The notes beneath the pieces are model-generated. The model made no database searches and was not told where the DNA came from. It saw only the letters and a program-made list of their open reading frames with translations. A program made the position numbers and the translations under genes. From NCBI GenBank assembly GCA_027459785.1, contig DAIDGU010000045.1:121989-185988 (forward strand): a DNA stretch of 64,000 nucleotides, given 5' to 3'. Positions 17,765 to 24,164 of the stretch are shown one piece after another (positions within the stretch are counted from its first letter, which is position 1; each line of letters begins with the position of its first letter). This stretch comes from Ktedonobacteria bacterium (GTDB lineage Bacteria > Chloroflexota > Ktedonobacteria > Ktedonobacterales > JACDGC01).

Positions 17765-18481
17765 ATGCAAGCAGGTATTTACGCCATTGTTCGTGATGAC
17801 ATTCACCAAATTGTGTATATTGGTTCGTCTTCGCAACTTGATATACGACTTAAATCTCATCGTAAAAAGCTTCAAAATGGAACCCATGAAAATCGTAAAC
17901 TATTAGCATTAGCTGAGCAAATCGGATATGAACATCTAGAAATTATTATTCTAGAATATCTAGATGACTCTAATATGCTTTTAGAACGAGAGGCCGCTTA
18001 TATTGCTATTCATCAACCTATTTGTAATATCGCTCCTGTTAATCCTACACCTTGGAATAGGCCCACGAGTAGTAAACCGGCTCCTATTCCGAAAGAGGAG
18101 AACATTCAGAAGCAAACGACATTTCTTATCGCTGGCAGTAAAGTAACAGCGATTTACGCAGTAAACGGCATATATCTATCATTATTAGATCTATGTGTTC
18201 TTTTTCAATTAGATTTGACAGGGCAAGTTAGTAAAATTAAACGCGCTCCTGATATGATGGATGGATTGAAATTGGTAAAACTTCATTCAAAACGAGGAGT
18301 TAGAGACATTACTTGTTTACACATTAGAAAAGTGGCACTATGGATTGCAGGGATCGATTCTGATCGAATACCAATTCCAGAGATCGCTGAGCAAGTCTTT
18401 CACTATCAATTAATATTAGAGGCATTGACTATCGATGCATTTCATACTATGTTTGACATACATATAATTCAATTCGAGTAG
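17765..18481 (+). CDS. GIY-YIG nuclease domain fused to P22-type antirepressor domain
   Basis: 238 residues from ATG 17765 (GAGGAG 9 nt upstream). Residues 1-92 are a GIY-YIG domain: GIY at 4-6, YIG at 18-20, Arg28 and Glu74/76 in the expected places. After a Pro-rich linker (95-115), residues 125-225 match the N-terminal domain of phage P22-type antirepressors (QVSKIKR near 154-160, DITCLHIRKVALWIAGI, then a helix VFHYQLILEAL). The gene is far more AT-rich than its neighbours, so recent transfer from phage or plasmid is likely. GIY-YIG enzymes nick DNA; the antirepressor part suggests contact with a repressor or phage regulation. No other phage gene is present. Confidence 0.75.
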   Translation: MQAGIYAIVRDDIHQIVYIGSSSQLDIRLKSHRKKLQNGTHENRKLLALAEQIGYEHLEIIILEYLDDSNMLLEREAAYIAIHQPICNIAPVNPTPWNRPTSSKPAPIPKEENIQKQTTFLIAGSKVTAIYAVNGIYLSLLDLCVLFQLDLTGQVSKIKRAPDMMDGLKLVKLHSKRGVRDITCLHIRKVALWIAGIDSDRIPIPEIAEQVFHYQLILEALTIDAFHTMFDIHIIQFE

Positions 18482-18586
18482 CCTATGTAATTTGACGAGG
18501 TGCAAGCGTTTCTGACCGATTTGGGCCGTAAGTTTGGGGACAATGCTCTCCCTGATCAGCAAACGCTTTTCTGAATATAGCCGGCT

Positions 18587-19102
18587 TTATGCCCCGTCGG
18601 TGAACTTCGCGGCCAGCGCGCGGGCCACAGCGGGCGTGACGAAGGTGTCGATGGGCGCGCCCAGCTTGGCGACCTCTTTCACCAGCGATGCGCTGATAAA
18701 GAGATGCGGCAGGTCCGTCACCAGCAGCAGGATCTCGATTTCTGGTGCCAGGCGGCGATACATATGCGCTTGCTGGAACTCGGCCTCGAAGTCGGTGACG
18801 GTACGCAGACCCCGTACCAGGGCTGTCGCGCCGACTTCACGCGCGAACTGGGTCGTCAGCCCATCATAGGTGCCGATGGTGATATTCGGCGGTGCCTCCT
18901 TTTCGGCGAGCGACTCTTGCCACAGTGCGACGCGCTCCGCCGCCGTGAAGAGCAGGTTCTTCGCCGGGCGCGCATAGACGCCGACGATCAGCCGTTCCAC
19001 CAGCCGCGCCGCGCGGCACGCGATGTCGATATGCCCCAGCGTCGGCGGATCGAAGCTGCCGGGATAGACGCCGATAACTGCCGGTCGCTGCGTTGCGGTC
19101 AT
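18587..19102 (-). CDS. coaD: Phosphopantetheine adenylyltransferase
   Basis: 171 residues from ATG 19102, which has GAGGGG 8 nt upstream. The nucleotidyltransferase signature GVYPGSFDPPTLGHIDIACRAA contains the T/HxGH motif; GLRTVTDFEAEFQQAHMYRRLAP is the substrate loop of CoaD. It transfers AMP from ATP to 4'-phosphopantetheine, the next-to-last step of coenzyme A synthesis. Length is slightly above the usual 160. Monocistronic; upstream lies a half copy of the CACGAA repeat. Confidence 0.96.
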   Translation of the reverse strand: MTATQRPAVIGVYPGSFDPPTLGHIDIACRAARLVERLIVGVYARPAKNLLFTAAERVALWQESLAEKEAPPNITIGTYDGLTTQFAREVGATALVRGLRTVTDFEAEFQQAHMYRRLAPEIEILLLVTDLPHLFISASLVKEVAKLGAPIDTFVTPAVARALAAKFTDGA

Positions 19103-19175
19103 AGCTGGCACCCCTCGTCGTAAGTGAGCGATAATGCAGACATTCTATCACGTTGGCAGGACGGGCGAGACGAAC

Positions 19176-19217
19176 CGAACACGAAGGCCACGAAATTGCC
19201 ACGAAGAACACGAAAGG
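19176..19217. repeat. CACGAA-type repeat, half copy
   Basis: CGAACACGAAGGCCACGAA begins at 19176 and is followed by GCCACGAAGAACACGAAAG; it matches the left arm of the palindrome at 9078 but lacks the right arm. Confidence 0.6.
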
Positions 19218-19263
19218 GAAAAACGACGGGACACGCAGAGGTATGCAGAAGTAGAGCGATCGT

Positions 19264-19959
19264 ATGACAACTCACATGCGGGCCGATGAACTGACGGCCT
19301 ATCTGTTCGAGAACGCGAACCATCGCTTGCGGGCGCAAACGGGGGTGTGGCTGGCGGCGTCGCCGCGTTTCCGTATTTTTGTGGAGGCGCAGCGCGACAA
19401 GATCCGCAAGAAAGTGCGCGTGAGCCGCGACGAGGAGCGCCAGCGCGATTTGTTGGTGGAGCTTGGTGCGGCCTACTGGCTCTTGCGCGACAAGCGTTTC
19501 ACCCTCGCGTATGAGGTGTTCGCTGCGGAAAAGACGCGCGGGCCGGATTTCACTGTGACCTATACGACGAAGTTCAGCTTCACCGTCGAGGTGACACGGC
19601 TGCGCGCCGCGTGTGCCTTCACTCGCTGGGCAGATGTCATCGCGGCCAAGCTGGTGCAATTGCCGCCCGCACGGCCCAACGTGGTGCTGATCGCGACCAG
19701 CGCGGGGCAGTGTACCGGCTTCGATCTCGCCGCCATGCTGACAGAACTGCGCGCCCTGGCCGAACGGAAGGACGATGCTTTCTTCGCGCAGCGCGGCTGG
19801 CACGATGCCCGCGACTTCTTGCGCGGGATGCAACGCCTGAGCGCGCTGCTCTGGTGGGACGGCTGGGACGCCCCCACCGGCGGACGCTGGGAGCTGTGGC
19901 TGAACCCGCAGGCGAAGCATCCGCTGCCGCATGAGGCCCACGCCGGGTTGAGCGTATAA
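19264..19959 (+). CDS. Hypothetical protein, possibly PD-(D/E)XK-like fold
   Basis: 231 residues, start uncertain (no good ribosome site; ATG 19276 also possible). The middle reads LLVELGAAYWLL, a charged strand, then GPDFTVTYTTKFSFTVEVT: an Asp, ten residues, and Glu-x-Thr, laid out as in restriction-like nucleases but with Thr in place of the usual Lys. No other motif is recognised. The gene sits between coaD and a second unknown gene, with which it may be co-transcribed. The nuclease idea is weak. Confidence 0.55.
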   Translation: MTTHMRADELTAYLFENANHRLRAQTGVWLAASPRFRIFVEAQRDKIRKKVRVSRDEERQRDLLVELGAAYWLLRDKRFTLAYEVFAAEKTRGPDFTVTYTTKFSFTVEVTRLRAACAFTRWADVIAAKLVQLPPARPNVVLIATSAGQCTGFDLAAMLTELRALAERKDDAFFAQRGWHDARDFLRGMQRLSALLWWDGWDAPTGGRWELWLNPQAKHPLPHEAHAGLSV

Positions 19960-19989
19960 TGTTCATCACCGTAATGGCAGCACTTCGGC

Positions 19990-20379
19990 ATGAGCGCCAT
20001 CGCCATCGGGCGCAAACTGACCGACCTGGGCTTGCGCATCGCCGCCAAGGAGCCGACGGAAAAGGCCAAAGCGGAGGACTATTACCGCTTCACGCCGATG
20101 AAAGATGGCACGCCGTCCTATCTGTGGAATCAAGTCAAAGTGGCGGCGTTGTTGCGCGAGGCCGGCATGCCGCAATTAAGCAATCAAGAAGCCGATACGT
20201 ATGAAACCGCCAAGATGCTGATCAACGCGGCCAAACAAGCCGACGAAACCGGCCAAGCTAAGCTCTTCTACTTCGCCTTCGATGGCATCCCTGAACGAGA
20301 CTATCCACAGATCAACCGCTATGTAGCGCAACTGGGATCAGCGCTGCGGCTGGGCGACGAGCCAACAAAGGAACAGTAG
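19990..20379 (+). CDS. Hypothetical protein
   Basis: 129 residues, soluble, mixed charge, no motif recognised (segments such as KAEDYYRFTPMKDGTPSYLW and AKLFYFAFDGIPERDYPQI). It begins 30 nt after the preceding unknown gene on the same strand. ATG 19990 lacks a clear Shine-Dalgarno. Codon use fits the genome, so it is probably real. A micro-hairpin at 20401 follows and may end the transcript. Confidence 0.55.
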   Translation: MSAIAIGRKLTDLGLRIAAKEPTEKAKAEDYYRFTPMKDGTPSYLWNQVKVAALLREAGMPQLSNQEADTYETAKMLINAAKQADETGQAKLFYFAFDGIPERDYPQINRYVAQLGSALRLGDEPTKEQ

Positions 20380-20400
20380 CTAACCCGATTGGCTCGCACC

Positions 20401-20418
20401 GCGGATAGGAATGTCCGC
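20401..20418. repeat. Micro-hairpin, GGCGGACA family
   Basis: GCGGATA-GGAA-TGTCCGC; arms pair throughout if one G-U pair is allowed. Lies between convergent genes. Confidence 0.55.
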
Positions 20419-20429
20419 CCCACTAAGCC

Positions 20430-21737
20430 TTATACCGGCAAGATCTGTGGGAGGCGCAGCGCGAAGCGCAAATCGCCGCTGAGGCGCAGGCGACGGCTGA
20501 GCAGGGCTTGCTGCTGATTCAGCCGCCCGCCGGCGATGCGCCCCCAGTCTGCGGCGGTGCAGCGCAATGTCAGGCGTGGTGTGGCGGCCCGGCCCTGTAC
20601 CACCTGCGTGCCACCCGTCGCACCCAGCACCAGATAGCGCGGCGGCGCATCATCGAAGAGCCATTGGATTGTCGCGTCGAGGTCCGGGTGGCGCGGCTGC
20701 GTCCAGTCGGCCACGTAGCGCGTCGCGGTGAACAGCGCGTCCAGCGTCGCTGCGGTCATGCGCGGCGGGGCAGCGGTGCCGATGATGCCGCCCTCGACCA
20801 GTGCCAGCGCCAATTGCGCCTGCTCGGCAGGCGGGGTGCGGTGCGCGCCCAGCTTCACCAGCGCCAGCACTTCGTCCGGCGCGATGCCCGCGCGGCGCAA
20901 TTTCGTCACCACCGAGCGCAAGCCGAAGGCGAACACCTCAGCCGGCGTATAGCCAAACGCTTCGATATACGACCAATCCAGGTTTGGCGGCGTGAAGACG
21001 CCGGCAGCCCAGGGCAGCACTTTGTTCAGTTCGGCGATAGCCGCCCGCTTACAATCCGCGCTGTTCGCCACTAACTCGCGCAGCGTCTGGATGCCGAAGG
21101 CGATGTGGCGCGACTCGTCGCGCGCAACGAGATTGATGCCCGTGGCGAAGCCGGGGAGCATCGTATGTTTAGTGCAATAGTCGCGCATGAAGTGCTGGCC
21201 GGTGTGCGCCAGCATTCCCTCGACGACCAGATGATAGATCGCCAGCCCTTGCGCCAGCAGCGGTGGCCGGTCGGGATGCAACCGCAGCTGGTCGGCCACG
21301 CGGTCGAGTTCAGTGAAAACCTGATTATAACCCCACGTCAGCCCTTGGCGCATGATGTCCAACGTCTCGGCATAGCTGGTGCCGATGCCAGCGACCTCGC
21401 GCAAGAAGCGATCGAAGAAGACGTGGTGCCGCGCCTCGTCAGCGATCTGCGTCGCCAGGAAAATGCGGTCTTCATAGCGTTGCACGGCCTGCATGAAAGG
21501 ATTCAGCGTCACGGTGACGGATTCCTCGCCATCCAAAAACAGCGCATAGTTCCATAGGAACGCCCGCCGTTGGCTGTCGTCCAGCCCTTCGCGCCACTGC
21601 ACGGCGTCCTGCGAGAAATCCAGGCTCTTCGCCGACCAGTTGCCTTCTTCCCATAGGCGATAGAGCCGGTCCTGCTCCACTGTTGGGGCAGCCTCAGAAT
21701 CGATGTCGATCATCCCGGTGGTGGTATCGATGGCCAT
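20430..21737 (-). CDS. R2-like ferritin-fold oxidase fused to SCP2-like domain
   Basis: 435 residues from ATG 21737 (AAAGGAG 8 nt upstream). The first ~315 residues are an R2-type four-helix bundle with all dimetal ligands in place: Glu71/72, Glu101 and His104 (DEARHH), Glu173 (VVEGMLAH), Glu208 and His211 (RDESRH). This fits ribonucleotide-reductase small subunits of the R2lox branch, which bind a fatty-acid-like ligand. Residues about 330-435 have the SCP2 sterol-carrier pattern (TLRCTAADWGRIAGGRLNQ, RLRLSGDLRFALRL). Such a lipid-binding domain on an oxidase known to hold a lipid ligand makes functional sense. No nrdA is near, so ordinary RNR function is unlikely. Confidence 0.8.
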   Translation of the reverse strand: MAIDTTTGMIDIDSEAAPTVEQDRLYRLWEEGNWSAKSLDFSQDAVQWREGLDDSQRRAFLWNYALFLDGEESVTVTLNPFMQAVQRYEDRIFLATQIADEARHHVFFDRFLREVAGIGTSYAETLDIMRQGLTWGYNQVFTELDRVADQLRLHPDRPPLLAQGLAIYHLVVEGMLAHTGQHFMRDYCTKHTMLPGFATGINLVARDESRHIAFGIQTLRELVANSADCKRAAIAELNKVLPWAAGVFTPPNLDWSYIEAFGYTPAEVFAFGLRSVVTKLRRAGIAPDEVLALVKLGAHRTPPAEQAQLALALVEGGIIGTAAPPRMTAATLDALFTATRYVADWTQPRHPDLDATIQWLFDDAPPRYLVLGATGGTQVVQGRAATPRLTLRCTAADWGRIAGGRLNQQQALLSRRLRLSGDLRFALRLPQILPV

Positions 21738-21830
21738 GTGAGATGCTCCTTTCAATGCGTTCCTCAAGCCAGAGGTAGGTTATATAAGTTGATCGGCTGC
21801 TAGGGCCATCGCCTCCGATGTCCGCCAGGT

Positions 21831-21886
21831 GCCAGGAGCTAAACCTCCTGGCTCGGAACAGGAACCCCTACCGGGCTATAATCCGA
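21831..21886. repeat. Dispersed repeat, copy 1 (hairpin plus TATAAT-bearing tail)
   Basis: GCCAGGAG...CTCCTGGC hairpin, then GCTCGGAAC, AGGAACCCCTACCGGGC and TATAATCC. A second copy is at 62303-62357. Confidence 0.7.
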
Positions 21887-21928
21887 CATAGCTGATCATT
21901 TTGTCAACCTACAGCAATTGCGCCTTGA

Positions 21929-22600
21929 TCACTCACTATAAACATGGCGAACCATCGATCGCTTTAAGTGGCAAAGATCAGTGTTGTCGCTCCACTGATC
22001 GATGTTGCCGATCAGCCGATTTTCAGCGAGGTGACGAACGACGAGATCCTGGATCTGTTCGACCAACGCTTGCGCGAACTGGTCGCCGTGGATAACCAAG
22101 AACGGGCGATCATAAAAGGATGAGGCGATTGCGGACATCTTGCGCGTCATCCCCAGGCGGTTGTGCATCCGCGCCAGCGCCTCATAAGCTGGCACCAAGG
22201 CGTTCTCGCGTTCTTGCCAGGTGGCGGCGCGCTGCGCTTGCCACAGCAGCGGTGCTAGCTCCCGTGCGCCCTGCAAACGAGCGAAGGCCGTCCCAAACCA
22301 CTTGGGATACGGCGCGTAGCGCCGCTCCAGCAAGAAACACAGGCGCATCACCTCGCGGACTAGGCGCGCACCGATGATGCTCGCTCCCAGTTCGTCGCCG
22401 GCCTCGCCAGCGCGAGGCATCAGGTGTTCTTCCTGCCCGATGCGCCGCCAGCTTGCGGCGAGCAGATAGCGCCATACATCATCAGGATACCACGCGAGGT
22501 GGCGACGTAGCGCCGTCACTTCGCCCACGCCGTCATGATATACCGCTCCCGCGATCAGCTCGCCCAGCAGCGCAGACGGGATGGTCAGCACGCGCTGACC
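21929..22600 (-). pseudogene. DUF4037-type protein, N-terminal half missing
   Basis: The remaining ~220 residues match the C-terminal half of DUF4037 proteins (nucleotidyltransferase-like): LIAGAVYHDGVGEVTALRRHL, YPDDVWRYLLAASWRRIGQEE, GDELGASIIGARLVREVMRLCFLLERRYAPYPKW. In the family this region follows a ~150-residue nucleotidyltransferase domain. Here the frame opens directly behind the stop codon of a truncated recG 3' end (TGA at 22603-22601), so the N-terminal half was removed by the same event that duplicated the recG end. A GTG at 22591 could still start translation, but a working protein is unlikely. Confidence 0.7.
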
Positions 22601-22723
22601 TCACTGGCCCATAAACCCCTGCCAGAAGATCGCCACGCGGTCGCGCAGGTGCCGATTCTCGCTGGCTTGCAGGAAGGGATCGCTGGCCCACAGGCGGTCG
22701 GCTTCGCGGCGGGTGAGCGCGAC
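22595..22723. repeat. 129-bp direct repeat (duplicated recG 3' end), copy 1
   Basis: Matches 24036-24164 with two mismatches (CTGGCTTG versus CTAGTTTG). It holds the last ~40 codons and stop of recG on the minus strand, detached from the rest of the gene. The two copies bracket dinD and a small regulator gene. Confidence 0.95.
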
Positions 22724-22746
22724 CAACAATGACGTATTTCTTTCAG

Positions 22747-23655
22747 TTACTCATGGTTTTCTTCATCTGGTGCTGGCAGTTGCGCCCAAAGACCCAAACG
22801 ATCTTCTTCCTCAATCTTTCGTTGCCGTTCTTCATCTTTTAAGCGGCGAATCTCAGCACGTTGTACAATATCGATATGCTCCGCCTTGGGAAGATCCTCT
22901 GGCATGGTCGCGCCAATCTCTTCCAATGCGCGTCGGAATACCCGTCCCACCTGAAGGGGAATAGCATTCGCTTCTTGCGGCGTTTGCGGCTTATCTCGCT
23001 CAGTTTTTGCCCGCGTTTGTTGAACGTGCAGCAACTTGAGAACGCTTTCTTCTGGCCCCATGTAAGCGAGAGGCGTCTCACCTTTCTTCAACTGGCGATG
23101 CCTTTGTAGTTCACGATAGCGTTTGTCATACAAGCCCAGCCAGAGATGATCATAATACTCAGCAAAATCCTCTTGGGTGACGATGCCTGCATCGGTTACC
23201 ACTTCGGTTAGTAGTCCATGCTCGGCGGCAATCTGATCGCGCAAAAGAATACGCTGTTGTGCTTCGCTCTTGTCGCTGATATCTAGTAATATTTCGGCGC
23301 GACGTGTCTGCACGGCGAAATATGCCTGCCCAAGCGCAACAAGTCGTTTCGCCGGGTCACCGTTTTGCACGACAAGGTAACAGGCGTAGCGAGATAGATG
23401 ATAATCTACCAGCTTTCTTTGTGCTCCCTTGCCAGTGGTGATCATTTTAACGGTTTCGTTAAAATGATCCGAAACCTCTTGTCCACTAGTCTCGCAGGCT
23501 GTCATCGCTCTCTCTATAACAGTTATAAAGCGTTGCCATCCTGAATATTCGAGTACGACGGCAAGTTCGCGCGCCGACCAGTATTCGCCTTCATCATCTT
23601 CGTGGCGAATGGCCTCAAAGGGGCTTACTCGTTTCGGTTGTGTAGGTTGAATCAT
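22747..23655 (-). CDS. dinD: DNA-damage-inducible protein D
   Basis: 302 residues. The N-terminal Bro-N-like domain (FEAIRHEDDEGEYWSARELAVVLEYSGWQRF) and the following YHLSRYACYLVVQNGDPAKRLVALGQAYFAVQTR are characteristic of DinD. In E. coli DinD is SOS-induced and inhibits RecA filament activity. The C-terminal 60 residues are charged and coiled. A consensus-like promoter lies 33 nt upstream (see 23688-23716). The gene is AT-richer than its surroundings and lies inside an island flanked by the recG 3' duplication, so it was probably acquired. Confidence 0.93.
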   Translation of the reverse strand: MIQPTQPKRVSPFEAIRHEDDEGEYWSARELAVVLEYSGWQRFITVIERAMTACETSGQEVSDHFNETVKMITTGKGAQRKLVDYHLSRYACYLVVQNGDPAKRLVALGQAYFAVQTRRAEILLDISDKSEAQQRILLRDQIAAEHGLLTEVVTDAGIVTQEDFAEYYDHLWLGLYDKRYRELQRHRQLKKGETPLAYMGPEESVLKLLHVQQTRAKTERDKPQTPQEANAIPLQVGRVFRRALEEIGATMPEDLPKAEHIDIVQRAEIRRLKDEERQRKIEEEDRLGLWAQLPAPDEENHE

Positions 23656-23687
23656 GATGCCCTTCCTCTTTTTCTGATCCCTTAGCT

Positions 23688-23764
23688 AGTATAGTAATAT
23701 TGCGGTGAAATGTCAAGGACTATCTGTTTCACTTCTTGATTTGTTAGCGAACCCATGCTAAACT
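23688..23764. promoter_or_regulatory. Divergent promoters for dinD and the small HTH gene
   Basis: Minus strand: TTGACA (23716-23711), 17-nt spacer, TATACT (23693-23688) for dinD. Plus strand: TTGATT (23736-23741), 17-nt spacer, TAAACT (23759-23764) for the gene at 23799. The two start regions lie back to back, so a single bound regulator could control both. Confidence 0.7.
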
Positions 23765-23798
23765 TCCAATAGAGTGATGGGAAGGGAAGTATGATTGG

Positions 23799-24023
23799 AT
23801 GCCTGATAAAGAGTGGTACACACAGCGCGAGCTTGCCACGATGTTCGAGATCAATATCAAACAACTTTACAGTGTTGTTTCTGCGTTACGCAAGCTGTCG
23901 ATTATTCGGACAACCCCAGACCCCAGAGATAGTCGTACGATTTTGGTACATGTTAGTAGTATCGATACTATCAAACGAGCGTTATTCCCAGCGAGTGAGG
24001 CGGATGGCAGCATCACATCATAG
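23799..24023 (+). CDS. Small winged-helix-like DNA-binding protein
   Basis: 74 residues from ATG 23799 (GGGAAG 9 nt upstream; an overlapping frame at 23791 was rejected). EWYTQRELATMFEINIKQLYSVVSALRKLSII looks like a helix-turn-helix of the kind found in excisionase-like or MarR-like mini-regulators, followed by a TTPDPRDSRTILVHV wing. Divergent from dinD with a shared promoter region, so it may regulate dinD. It ends just before recG in the duplicated-end island. Confidence 0.6.
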   Translation: MPDKEWYTQRELATMFEINIKQLYSVVSALRKLSIIRTTPDPRDSRTILVHVSSIDTIKRALFPASEADGSITS

Positions 24024-24035
24024 CCACCCAGCTTC

Positions 24036-24164
24036 CTGACCTCACTGGCCCATAAACCCCTGCCAGAAGATCGCCACGCGGTCGCGCAGGTGCCGATTCT
24101 CGCTAGTTTGCAGGAAGGGATCGCTGGCCCACAGGCGGTCGGCTTCGCGGCGGGTGAGCGCGAC
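24036..24164. repeat. 129-bp direct repeat (recG 3' end), copy 2, in the intact gene
   Basis: The right-hand copy of the repeat at 22595-22723; here it is the true end of recG. Confidence 0.95.

Noticed and set aside
23791..24039. 82-codon frame overlapping the small HTH gene
   Set aside because: Its ATG abuts the ribosome site and the product is Cys/Ser/Arg-rich without pattern; the 23799 frame has the HTH.
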